Assembly: GCA_963757125.1 (NCBI GenBank)
Contig: CAVWQP010000003.1
Location: 124,001 to 188,000 of the forward strand
Source: CAVVSD01 sp963757125
Lineage (GTDB): Bacteria > Actinomycetota > Thermoleophilia > Solirubrobacterales > Solirubrobacteraceae
Reading direction: 5' to 3'
DNA length: 64,000 nucleotides
Shown: positions 18,539 to 25,579 of the stretch, piece by piece
Layout of the letters: each line of letters begins with the position of its first letter
Numbering within the stretch: the first letter of the stretch is position 1
Translations under genes and position numbers: made by a program
The notes under the pieces: generated by a model
Seen by the model: the letters and a program-made list of their open reading frames with translations, nothing else
Database searches by the model: none
Told to the model about the DNA's origin: nothing

Positions 18539-19522
18539 ATGCTCGACTTCCAAGTCCCCCGGATCACCAGTGAGACGGTCGAGGAGAACCGCGGCTCGTT
18601 CACGATCGAGCCCCTCGATCGCGGCTTCGGCTACACCTTCGGCAACTCGCTGCGCCGTGTGCTGCTGTCCTCGCTCGCGGGGGCGGCGGTCACCAGCGTG
18701 CGCATCGAGGGGGTCGCGCACGAGTTCTCCACGATCAAGGGCGTCACCGAGGACGTGACGGACATCGTGCTGAACCTCAAGGGCATCGTGTGCCGCATGC
18801 ACTCCGACGCGACCGAGGTCGAGGCCCCGCTCGTCGTCACCGGCCCCGGTGAGATCACCGCGAAGGACATCGACCTGCCCGCAGGCGTCGAGATCCTGAA
18901 CCCGGACGTGCACGTCGCGACGCTCGACAAGAAGACCAAGCTCGAGCTGTACCTGACGATCGGCCGTGGCCGCGGCTACCGCCCCGCGGACGAGAACAAG
19001 TCGCCCGACCAGCCGATCGGCGTCATCCCGATCGACTCGATCTTCTCGCCGGTGCGGCGCGTCGCCTACGCGGTCGAGCAGGCCCGCGTCGGCCAGCGCA
19101 CCGACTACGACAAGCTCACGCTCGACATCGAGACCGACGGGTCGATCGACCCGACGTCCTCGCTGCGCGAGGCGGCCGAGATCCTCATCTCGCAGCTGGC
19201 GATCTTCACCGACCCGGACCGCATCGACGAGCTCCGGGCCGGTCCCGGCGGCGCGCTCACGGACGGCAACGGCGCCTCGGCTGCCGGCGCCGGTGCCGGT
19301 GGCCCGGGTGCCGCGGGTCCGATGCACGACATCCTCATCGAGGAGCTCGAGCTCGGAGTCCGTTCGTACAACTGCCTGAAGCGCGCCGGCATCCAGACGG
19401 TCGGCGATCTCATCTCGAAGTCCGAGGGCGAGCTCAACGCGATCCCGAACTTCGGCAAGAAGTCGATCGACGAGGTCATCGAGACCCTCGGCGCGCGCGG
19501 TCTGAACCTCCGCGACGACTGA
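18539..19522 (+). CDS. rpoA: RNA polymerase alpha subunit
   Basis: 327 residues. The N-terminal dimerisation domain contains RGFGYTFGNSLRRVLLSSL and the insert domain. A flexible Gly/Ala linker lies around residues 235-262 (ASAAGAGAGGPGAAGP). The C-terminal domain with its helix-hairpin-helix (SVRSYNCLKRAGIQTVGDL-like, then NFGKKSIDEVIETL) binds UP elements and activators. AAGGACCCTG precedes the ATG at 18539. Confidence 0.97.
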   Translation: MLDFQVPRITSETVEENRGSFTIEPLDRGFGYTFGNSLRRVLLSSLAGAAVTSVRIEGVAHEFSTIKGVTEDVTDIVLNLKGIVCRMHSDATEVEAPLVVTGPGEITAKDIDLPAGVEILNPDVHVATLDKKTKLELYLTIGRGRGYRPADENKSPDQPIGVIPIDSIFSPVRRVAYAVEQARVGQRTDYDKLTLDIETDGSIDPTSSLREAAEILISQLAIFTDPDRIDELRAGPGGALTDGNGASAAGAGAGGPGAAGPMHDILIEELELGVRSYNCLKRAGIQTVGDLISKSEGELNAIPNFGKKSIDEVIETLGARGLNLRDD

Positions 19523-19527
19523 CCCTC

Positions 19528-19533
19528 TAGGAT
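19528..19533 (+). promoter_or_regulatory. Candidate -10 (TAGGAT) for rplQ
   Basis: TAnnnT hexamer ending 11 bases before the rplQ ATG in the short rpoA-rplQ gap. No -35. Weak on its own; it is noted because the same arrangement recurs across the window. Confidence 0.25.
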
Positions 19534-19544
19534 CACCGCTTCCC

Positions 19545-19898
19545 ATGCGCCATCAGAAGACCCGCCACAAGCTCTCGCGCAGCACCGCTCATCGCAAGGC
19601 GCTGCTCGCCAACCTCTGCAAGGAGGTCATCGAGCACGAGCGCATCAAGACCAGCGAGGCGAAGGCCAAGGCGGTCAAGCCGGAGATCGAGAAGCTCATC
19701 ACGCTCGCCAAGCGCGGTGATCTGCACGCGCGTCGCCAGGCCCTGGCGACGCTCGGGCAGGACAAGTTCGCGGTCTACAAGCTGTTCGACGAGGTCGCCC
19801 CGCGATACGTCGAGCGCAACGGCGGCTACACGCGCATCCTGAAGCTCGGTCCGCGCCGGTCGGACTCGACGGAGATGGTCTTCCTCGAGCTGGTGTAG
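19545..19898 (+). CDS. rplQ: 50S ribosomal protein L17
   Basis: 117 residues. MRHQKTRHKLSRSTAHRKAL is the universal L17 start, and YTRILKLGPRRSDSTEMVFL the conserved end. It closes the alpha operon. In many actinobacteria truA follows directly; here two reverse-strand genes intervene. Confidence 0.96.
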   Translation: MRHQKTRHKLSRSTAHRKALLANLCKEVIEHERIKTSEAKAKAVKPEIEKLITLAKRGDLHARRQALATLGQDKFAVYKLFDEVAPRYVERNGGYTRILKLGPRRSDSTEMVFLELV

Positions 19899-19902
19899 GT
19901 CT

Positions 19903-19927
19903 GTCGGTGGCGCTCCGCGCCGCCGAC
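19903..19927 (+). terminator. Hairpin after rplQ
   Basis: GTCGGTGGCG (19903-19912) pairs with CGCCGCCGAC (19918-19927), ten pairs including one G-U, with a five-base loop. No T-tract. It starts 4 bases after the rplQ stop and is the likely end of the ribosomal transcript. The rest of 19928-20056 holds no gene that I can support; ATAAC-GGTA-GTTAT at 20000-20013 is a small AT-rich inverted repeat. Confidence 0.5.
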
Positions 19928-20056
19928 GGTTGCGGCCTCGGCCGCGTCTGAACGGCTCACCGAGGGTGGACGGTCCGGGGAGTGGTCGCCAACTCCGGCA
20001 TAACGGTAGTTATCGACCGCGCTTGGAGCTCGTCGCCGGCTGCGGTTTCGCCGCGC

Positions 20057-20074
20057 CCGACGGCTCACCGTCGG
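20057..20074 (-). terminator. Hairpin downstream of the Cys-triplet repeat gene
   Basis: CCGACGG (20057-20063) and CCGTCGG (20068-20074) form a 7-bp stem with a 4-base loop, 15 bases beyond the stop codon of the reverse-strand gene. No T-tract. Probable terminator for that strand. Confidence 0.4.
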
Positions 20075-20088
20075 CGCCGCGCCCAGCG

Positions 20089-20400
20089 TCACTCCCGGTT
20101 GCCGACGACACCCACGGCGCCGACGAGCCCGACGCAGCCGATGCACCCCACGCATCCGACGCACCCGATGCAGGCGATGCATCCGGAACAGCCGATGCAG
20201 CCGACCGTCGCGATGTTGCCGCCGTTGACGACGCCGGCGACGGTCGCCGCGCTGCCGGCGGTGGCGACCGAGCCGACCGTCCCGATGGAGCCGGCGGTCG
20301 CGATCGACGCGACCGTCCCGATCGATCCCGCGGTCGCGATCGAGGCGACGGTGCCGAGCGAGCCGGCGGTGGCGATGGACGCGACGGTCGAGCTCTTCAT
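20089..20400 (-). CDS. Hexapeptide-repeat protein with eight Cys at strict 3-residue spacing; function unknown
   Basis: 103 residues, not a family I recognise. Residues 5-58 are regular six-residue units, T-V-A-S-I-A alternating with T-A-G-S-I-G, which resembles a beta-solenoid. Residues 66-91 switch to triplets of Cys-Ile/Val-Gly: Cys at 68, 71, 74, 77, 80, 83, 86 and 89, exactly every third residue. The triplet rhythm continues to residue 100 with Leu, Ala or Val replacing Cys. No signal peptide, no membrane helix and almost no charge. Third codon positions are overwhelmingly G or C on this strand, and the opposite-strand reading uses unlikely codons, so this strand is preferred. It begins 9 bases after the upstream glycosylase gene, so the two may form one transcript. 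Metal binding, thioether or disulfide stacking are open possibilities. Confidence 0.65.
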   Translation of the reverse strand: MKSSTVASIATAGSLGTVASIATAGSIGTVASIATAGSIGTVGSVATAGSAATVAGVVNGGNIATVGCIGCSGCIACIGCVGCVGCIGCVGLVGAVGVVGNRE

Positions 20401-20409
20401 CCGACGAGC

Positions 20410-21249
20410 CTAAGCCGCTCGCAAGACGAACGCCGCCCACGACCGCCACGGCCGCCAGCGCTCCGCGAACGCCGCGAACGCGTCGGGCTCCGCCAGCGCC
20501 GGATCGTCGTAGCGCTCCGCGGCCAGCGCGCGGACCCGCGGCTCCGCCGTCGCCGGCGCGTCGGCCGCGCCGGCTCCGCGGATCACGATGAGCGCAGCCG
20601 AGAACGGCCCGATGCCCGGCAGCTCGCGGACCGCGGCCATCGCGTCCTCCGGGTCCATGCCGCGCAGGCGTTCGGGGTCGAGCTCGCCGTCGAGCGCCGC
20701 CTGCGCCACGCCCCGCACGCGCTCCGCCTTCACCGACGGCAGCGGCAGCTCCCCGAGCTCCAGCACCGCCTCCGGCGCGGGGAACGGCCGGTACGTCGTC
20801 CCGTCGAGCGACAGCGGCGTCCCGGCGGCGGTCACGAGCGCCTCGCGCACCCGCAGCGCCTGCCGGTACTGCGTCCGCTGGGTCAGGATCGACCACACAG
20901 CCGCCTCCCACGGCGTCGAGAACAACACGGGCCGCAGCCCGGGCCGGGCCCGCTGCACCTCCCCGAGCACCGGGTCGCGCTCGCCGAGCTCGATCCAGCC
21001 GCTCGCGTCGTGATCGAGCGACAGGATGCGCGTCACCTGCGTCTCCAGGTCGTCCCGACCCGCTCCGGCGACCACGGAGCCGTGTACGCCGTCGCCGTCC
21101 TCGCGCAGGCGGACCACCGCGCCCTCGAGCGCGAGATCGAACCCGTCGTCGTCCGCGGGCTGACCGGCGGGGCGGAAGGAGCCGAGGAAGTCGCGCGCTT
21201 GCGCCAGGGAGAACGGGCCGCGCGGCGCGATGGTGAATGCTGCGGTCAT
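20410..21249 (-). CDS. AlkA-like DNA-3-methyladenine glycosylase (HhH-GPD family)
   Basis: 279 residues; the family flips out and removes alkylated purines in base excision repair. The N-terminal part (FTIAPRGPFSLAQARDFLG) matches the AlkA-type TBP-like domain. The middle has FSTPWEAAVWSILTQR-like HhH-GPD sequence, and the helix-hairpin-helix is LPGIGPFSAALIVIRG at 210-225. In AlkA relatives an Asp about 20 residues after the hairpin is catalytic; the aligned position here appears to be Glu236 (DAPATAEPRVRAL). Activity is therefore uncertain. The start codon is in the CATG that also holds the divergent truA start. Confidence 0.82.
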   Translation of the reverse strand: MTAAFTIAPRGPFSLAQARDFLGSFRPAGQPADDDGFDLALEGAVVRLREDGDGVHGSVVAGAGRDDLETQVTRILSLDHDASGWIELGERDPVLGEVQRARPGLRPVLFSTPWEAAVWSILTQRTQYRQALRVREALVTAAGTPLSLDGTTYRPFPAPEAVLELGELPLPSVKAERVRGVAQAALDGELDPERLRGMDPEDAMAAVRELPGIGPFSAALIVIRGAGAADAPATAEPRVRALAAERYDDPALAEPDAFAAFAERWRPWRSWAAFVLRAA

Positions 21250-21991
21250 GACCAGCAGGATGCTCCTCGAGTACGACGGTCGCGCGTTCTACGGCTGGGC
21301 GCGCCAGCCGGACCAGCGCACGGTGCAGGCCGAGATCGAGCGCGCGCTGGAGACGATCCTGGTGGAGGACGAGATCCCGGTGACCGTCGCCGGCCGCACC
21401 GATCGCGGCGTGCACGCGTGGGGACAGGTCTGCTCCTACGAGCACGAGGCGGTCGACCCGATGCGCCTCAACGCCGTCCTGCCGCCCGACGTCGCGGTCC
21501 TGGAGTGCAACCCGGCGCGGGACGGGTTCGACGCCCGCGGCGACGCCCTGTCACGGACCTACTGCTACCGGCTCCTCAACCGCCGCGCGCGGTCCGCCCG
21601 CCTCGAGGGCACGGTCCTCTGGAACCCGCGCCGCATCGACCGCGACGCCCTCGACGCCTGCGCCGCGGCGGTGCAGGGCACACACGACTTCACCGCGTTC
21701 ACCCCGACCGAGACGGAGCACGTCCGCTTCGAGCGCGACGTGTTCGACGCGCGCTGGGAGCGCGACGGCGACCTCCTCGGCTTCTGGATCACCGCCGACA
21801 GCTTCGTGCGACACATGAACCGCATCCTCGTCGGGACGATGCTCGAGGTCGGACTGGGGCGGCGCACGGTCGAGGACTTCACGGCGCTGCTGCAGGGCGC
21901 GCCGCGTTCCCTCGCAGGCGACACCGCGGCGGCGCGAGGCCTGGCGCTCGTGTCGGTCGACTACGGCGAGGGCGCGAGCCCGCTGCGGTAG
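21248..21991 (+). CDS. truA: tRNA pseudouridine synthase A
   Basis: 247 residues from the ATG at 21248. TruA makes pseudouridine at positions 38-40 of the tRNA anticodon arm. The opening RMLLEYDGRAFYGWARQPDQ and the catalytic motif GRTDRGVHAWGQV (nucleophilic Asp) are clear. An in-frame ATG at 21230 would add six residues and overlap the divergent glycosylase further; the family start favours 21248. The 3' end overlaps the opposite-strand response regulator by 31 bases. Confidence 0.94.
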   Translation: MTSRMLLEYDGRAFYGWARQPDQRTVQAEIERALETILVEDEIPVTVAGRTDRGVHAWGQVCSYEHEAVDPMRLNAVLPPDVAVLECNPARDGFDARGDALSRTYCYRLLNRRARSARLEGTVLWNPRRIDRDALDACAAAVQGTHDFTAFTPTETEHVRFERDVFDARWERDGDLLGFWITADSFVRHMNRILVGTMLEVGLGRRTVEDFTALLQGAPRSLAGDTAAARGLALVSVDYGEGASPLR

Positions 21992-22611
21992 GCGTAGGAG
22001 ACGGCCTGCGCCCGGTCGCGTACGCCCGCCTTCGCGAACACCCGGTTGACGTGGCTCTTCACCGTCGCCTGACTCACCACGAGCCGGTCGGCGATCTCCT
22101 GGTTCGACAGCCCCTCCGCGATGAGGACGAGCACCTCGGCCTCGCGCGGGGTCAGGCCGTCGGGCAGCGCCGTCGTCTCTCCCTGCGCCACCGCGCCGAT
22201 GACGTGGTGCTGCACGGCGCGGTCCAGCGCCGCCTCGCCGCGCGCCACCGCGGAGATCGCGCGCGAGATCTCGTCGGCCCCGGCGTCCTTGGTGAGGTAG
22301 CCGCGCGCGCCCGCCCGCAGCGCGCTGAGGACCGTCGGCTCGTCGGCGTACGTCGTGAGGGCGATGACCCGCGCGGCCGGGCGCGCGTCGGCCAGCCGGC
22401 GCGTCGCCTCGATGCCGTCGACGCGCGGCATCCGCAGGTCCATGAGGACGACGTCCGCGGCGCGCGCGACCGCGAGCCGCACGGCCTCCTCGCCGTCGGC
22501 CGCCGTCCCGACCACCTCGATGCCCGGGAGCAGCCCGAGCAGCATCTCCAGCCCCTCGCGCACGACCCGCTGGTCGTCGGCGAGCAGCACCCGGATCGGA
22601 TCACCCTCCAT
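21961..22611 (-). CDS. NarL/LuxR-type response regulator
   Basis: 216 residues. The receiver domain starts IRVLLADDQRVVREGLEML (acidic pair DD), with the phosphoacceptor Asp in DVVLMDLRMPRVDG and Lys in GYLTKDAGADEI. A GerE-type DNA-binding domain follows: LTPREAEVLVLIAEGLSNQE and VSQATVKSHVNRVFAKAGV. It overlaps the histidine kinase gene by 11 bases on the same strand, so the pair is cotranscribed. Probable target: the divergent ABC exporter and its own operon. Confidence 0.93.
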   Translation of the reverse strand: MEGDPIRVLLADDQRVVREGLEMLLGLLPGIEVVGTAADGEEAVRLAVARAADVVLMDLRMPRVDGIEATRRLADARPAARVIALTTYADEPTVLSALRAGARGYLTKDAGADEISRAISAVARGEAALDRAVQHHVIGAVAQGETTALPDGLTPREAEVLVLIAEGLSNQEIADRLVVSQATVKSHVNRVFAKAGVRDRAQAVSYAYRSGLAPSP

Positions 22612-23773
22612 TGCGGCTCCCCTCCGGGATGAACAGCTCGACGCGGAAGCCCGTGTCGGTCGGCGCGGCAGCGAGCCGTCCTCCGAGGAGCTCCGCGCGC
22701 TCGCGCATGCCGGTCAGCCCGTAGCCGAGACCCGGCTCGCGCTCGCCCTCGACGGGACCTGCGTCGCCGTCGGCGCGGACGTCCTCCACGACGAGGCGCG
22801 TGCCGTCGGGCTCGTAGCGCAGGCGCAGGTCGACGTGGGCCGGGCGGGCGTGGCGGCGCACGTTCGTCAGCGCCTCCTGCGCGGTGCGGTAGACGGCGAG
22901 GCGGGCCTCGGAGCTGAGCTCGCGCGGCTGGCCGTCGAAGGCGAGGTCGCAGTCGACGTCGGTCTGCTCGCTGAACGCCTCCGCGAGCGCCGGCAGGCGC
23001 TCCGGCCCGGGCATGTTCTCGCCCCGCAGCGCCTCGATCGCGCGCCGCGCCTCCTCCAGGCCGGCGCGGGCGAGGCCATGGCTGCGCTCGATCGCGTCCG
23101 TCACGTCGGGGTCCGTGCCGCGGGAGCGTGCGAGCAGCCGCGCGCCCTCCAGCTGGACGGTGAGCGCCGAGAGCGAGTGGGCCAGGACGTCGTGCATCTC
23201 CCGCGCCAGGCGCGCCCGCTCGCGCAGCTGCACCGCCTGCGCGTGCGCCTCGCGGGTCGCCTCCAGCTCGGCGACGGTCTCCTGCGCCTGCTGCAGCCCC
23301 CGGCGCGACGCGCGCATGCCGTAGCCCATGACGAAGAAGAGCGTCCCGACGGCGTCCCCGACGAGCACGTCGGAGACCGACGCCTGGTCGTCGGTCAGCA
23401 CGTGGATGGCGCTGATCGCGACGATCCCGGCGACGAACCCGAGCAGCGCCTGCCGCGGGCGCAGCTGCACGCAGATGATCCCGAGCGTCATGTACAGCGC
23501 GAGGAAGCCGGCGCCGTCCGGCTGCAGGATCGTGAGGCCGAGCGCGCTCGCCGCGACGAACCAGAGGCCGCGGCGGTCGGTCGTCCCGCGGCGGGAGATC
23601 GTGAACACGATCGCGCCGAGGAACGCGAGCAGGAAGGCCAGCACCGGCAGCCCCTCGCCGTGCAGGGCGGGCCGCGGCTCGGCCTGGAGCGACGAACCGA
23701 TCACGAGCACCACGAGCGCCGCGCCGAACACGCGCATGACGACCGTCGGGCCCTGTGGCCGGGAGTCGGGCAT
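22601..23773 (-). CDS. DesK/NarX-like membrane sensor histidine kinase (HisKA_3)
   Basis: 390 residues from the ATG at 23773 (the frame is open further upstream, but the reading becomes Arg/Pro/Cys-rich). The N-terminal half has about five or six membrane segments, such as VFGAALVVLVIGSS and VLAFLLAFLGAIVFTI. A dimerisation/phosphoacceptor helix follows, with RLAREMHDVLAHSLSALTVQ (His in MHD), then an HATPase domain: RTAQEALTNVRRHARPAHV and GYGLTGMRERAELLGG. Its role is to phosphorylate the downstream regulator in response to an unknown membrane or envelope signal. The start is leaderless-like, 7 bases after TATCGT. Confidence 0.92.
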   Translation of the reverse strand: MPDSRPQGPTVVMRVFGAALVVLVIGSSLQAEPRPALHGEGLPVLAFLLAFLGAIVFTISRRGTTDRRGLWFVAASALGLTILQPDGAGFLALYMTLGIICVQLRPRQALLGFVAGIVAISAIHVLTDDQASVSDVLVGDAVGTLFFVMGYGMRASRRGLQQAQETVAELEATREAHAQAVQLRERARLAREMHDVLAHSLSALTVQLEGARLLARSRGTDPDVTDAIERSHGLARAGLEEARRAIEALRGENMPGPERLPALAEAFSEQTDVDCDLAFDGQPRELSSEARLAVYRTAQEALTNVRRHARPAHVDLRLRYEPDGTRLVVEDVRADGDAGPVEGEREPGLGYGLTGMRERAELLGGRLAAAPTDTGFRVELFIPEGSRNGG

Positions 23774-23780
23774 GGAGCGG

Positions 23781-23809
23781 ACGATAGGCCGCGTGTACGC
23801 GCGCGTCAT
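23781..23809 (-). promoter_or_regulatory. Promoter of the kinase-regulator operon
   Basis: On the reverse strand, ATGACG (23809-23804) and TATCGT (23786-23781) are separated by 17 bases. The -10 ends 7 bases before the ATG, implying a leaderless transcript. Confidence 0.45.
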
Positions 23810-23815
23810 CGGCTC

Positions 23816-23829
23816 CCGGGTGCACCCGG
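23816..23829. promoter_or_regulatory. 14-bp perfect palindrome between the divergent operons
   Basis: CCGGGTGCACCCGG reads the same on both strands. It lies just upstream of the -35 of the kinase promoter and about 40 bases upstream of the ABC transporter -35, the expected place for an activator. A response-regulator site is the likely role (inference). Confidence 0.45.
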
Positions 23830-23869
23830 CCTCCACCCACGGGTTGGCGCGGAACCGTCCCGTGCGCCG

Positions 23870-23898
23870 ACGACATCGGCCCGACGCGGGCGTACGTT
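23870..23898 (+). promoter_or_regulatory. Promoter of the ABC exporter operon
   Basis: ACGACA (23870-23875) and TACGTT (23893-23898) with a 17-base spacer; the -10 ends 6 bases before the ATG at 23905, so the mRNA may start at the A of the start codon. Confidence 0.45.
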
Positions 23899-23904
23899 CC
23901 GGCC

Positions 23905-24793
23905 ATGACAGCGATCCAGGTGCAGGGACTGCGCAAGTCCTACGGCGACAAGGAGGCCGTGCGCGGCGTCGACCTCGAGGTCCGCACGGGGGAGATCCTC
24001 GCGCTGCTCGGGCCCGAACGGCGCCGGCAAGACGACGACGGTCGAGATCCTCGAGGGCTTCCACCAGGCGAGCGCCGGCGAGGTCCGCGTCCTCGGCGAG
24101 AACCCCTGGGGCGGCGATCGCGCCCTGCGCGACCGCATCGGCATCGTGCTGCAGGAGTCCCAGCCGGAGATCAACCTCACCGTCCGCGAGTGCCTCGAGC
24201 TCTACGCGGGCTACTACTCCGCGCCGCGCGACGTCGACGAGACGGTCGCGCTGGCCGGGCTCGGCGAGCAGGCCGACCAGCAGACGACCCGGCTCTCGGG
24301 CGGGCAGCGCCGGCGCCTGGACGTGGCGCTCGCCCTCATCGGCGACCCCGAGCTCATCTTCCTGGACGAGCCGACCACCGGCTTCGACCCGGCCGCCCGA
24401 CGGGCGTCATGGGAGGTCATCTCCGGGCTGCGCGCCCTCGGCACGACGATCCTCCTCACCACGCACTACATGGAGGAGGCCGAGCGCCTCGCCGACCGCA
24501 TCGCGGTCATGCGCGACGGCGTCATCGTCGCGACCGGGACGCCGGCGACGCTCGGCGGGCGCAACCGCGCAACGGGCACGATCGCGTTCACGCTGCCCGA
24601 CGGCATCGAGCTCGACGACCTGGCGCCCGGCGCGTCGCTCGACGACGAGCGCCGCGTCGTGATGAGCAGCGGCGCACCGATGGCCGACCTGCACGAGCTG
24701 ACCGGGCGCGCACTGGCGCTCGGCCTGGAGCTGTCGGACATCGAGGTCCGCCGGCCCACGCTGGAGGACGTCTACCTGGAGCTGACCGCATGA
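23905..24793 (+). CDS. ABC exporter ATP-binding protein (frameshifted at Walker A)
   Basis: The protein starts MTAIQVQGLRKSYGDKEAVR and reads normally to LALLGP. A C-run at 24013-24015 then has one base too many: dropping it restores NGAGKTTTVEILEG, the Walker A motif, and continues in frame to 24793. Signature LSGGQRRRLDVALAL, Walker B LIFLDEPTTG and the switch His in LTTHYMEEAERLADRI are present. The C-terminal region (about 80 residues) fits DrrA-like drug exporters. The gene ends overlapping the permease by 4 bases. A single-base sequencing or assembly insertion is the simplest explanation; otherwise the ATPase would be lost. Confidence 0.88.
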
Positions 24794-25554
24794 CCGCCAC
24801 CCTCGTGCTGCACCAGCTGCGCTTCGACATCCGCGCGGCACTCCGCAACCGGCGGACGGTCTTCTTCTCGATCGCGCTGCCGGTGCTCCTGCTCGTCGTC
24901 CTCACCGGGCTCTACGGCGACGCGGGCACCGTCGAGGCGATCGGGCAGACCGTCGACGCCCAGCAGGCCTTCGTGCCCGGGATCATGGCGCTCGCGATCC
25001 TGACGTCCTCGTTCATCGCCCTGCTGATGACGGTGGCGGGACAGCGCCAGGCGGGCGTCCTCAAGCGCCGCCGGGCGACGCCGGTGCCGCCGCTCGTCCT
25101 CATCATGGGCCGCGCGCTGACGTCGATGGCGATCTCCATCGCCGCCGTCGCGGTGATGCTCGTCATCGCGGGCGCCGCCTACGACATCAAGCCGTCGGCG
25201 GGCTGGGAGCTGCCGATGCTCATCTCCGTCGTCGTCGCGTCGCTGTGCTTCGCGTCCTGCGGCTACGCGGTCGCCGGCCTGGTGACGACGCCCGAGTCGG
25301 CGGGGCCCATCGTGCAGGTGATCCTCCTGCCCCTGCAGCTCATCTCCGGCGTGTACTTCCCGACCGACGGACTCCCGGACTGGCTGAACACGGTCGCGGC
25401 GCTCTTCCCGCTCGTGCACGTCACCGAGGCGTTCCAGCACGCGATGTTCCCGAACCCCAGCATCCCCTGGGGCGACCTCGGGGTCCTGGCGATCTGGTTC
25501 GTCGGCGCGGCGGCCGTCGCGGTGAAGACCTTCAGGTGGCTGCCCGCCCGCTGA
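24790..25554 (+). CDS. ABC-2 type exporter permease
   Basis: 254 residues with about six membrane helices (for example RTVFFSIALPVLLLVVLTGL). The conserved ABC-2 region before the last helices reads IVQVILLPLQLISGVYFPTD. It is the membrane partner of the preceding ATPase; DrrB/YadH-like transporters export drugs or lipids. The adjacent DesK-like two-component system suggests induction by membrane stress or an antimicrobial. Confidence 0.9.
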   Translation: MTATLVLHQLRFDIRAALRNRRTVFFSIALPVLLLVVLTGLYGDAGTVEAIGQTVDAQQAFVPGIMALAILTSSFIALLMTVAGQRQAGVLKRRRATPVPPLVLIMGRALTSMAISIAAVAVMLVIAGAAYDIKPSAGWELPMLISVVVASLCFASCGYAVAGLVTTPESAGPIVQVILLPLQLISGVYFPTDGLPDWLNTVAALFPLVHVTEAFQHAMFPNPSIPWGDLGVLAIWFVGAAAVAVKTFRWLPAR

Positions 25555-25566
25555 TGCGCTGATTCG

Positions 25567-25572
25567 TAGACT
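25567..25572 (+). promoter_or_regulatory. Candidate -10 (TAGACT) for surE-ligA
   Basis: TAnnnT hexamer ending 7 bases before the surE GTG in a 25-base gap; leaderless geometry. No -35 recognised. Confidence 0.35.
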
Positions 25573-25579
25573 CGGGCGG

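Noticed and set aside
20089..20400. CRISPR array or DNA-level satellite in the repeat gene
   Set aside because: Units are 18-36 bp, contiguous, and differ mainly at codon third positions; there are no unique spacers and no cas genes, so the repetition is at protein level.
19982..20413. Forward 143-residue frame with Pro/Thr/Met/His repeats (PTHPTHPMQAMHPEQP)
   Set aside because: Its repeats mirror the reverse-strand Cys/Gly repeats, and its first part uses codons such as ATA, GTA and GTT that are rare here. The reverse reading has consistent G/C third positions and a clear structural period.
24013..24015. Programmed frameshift controlling the ABC exporter ATPase
   Set aside because: There is no slippery heptamer or stimulatory structure obvious at the site, and similar one-base breaks occur in many unrelated genes of the window, so an error is simpler.
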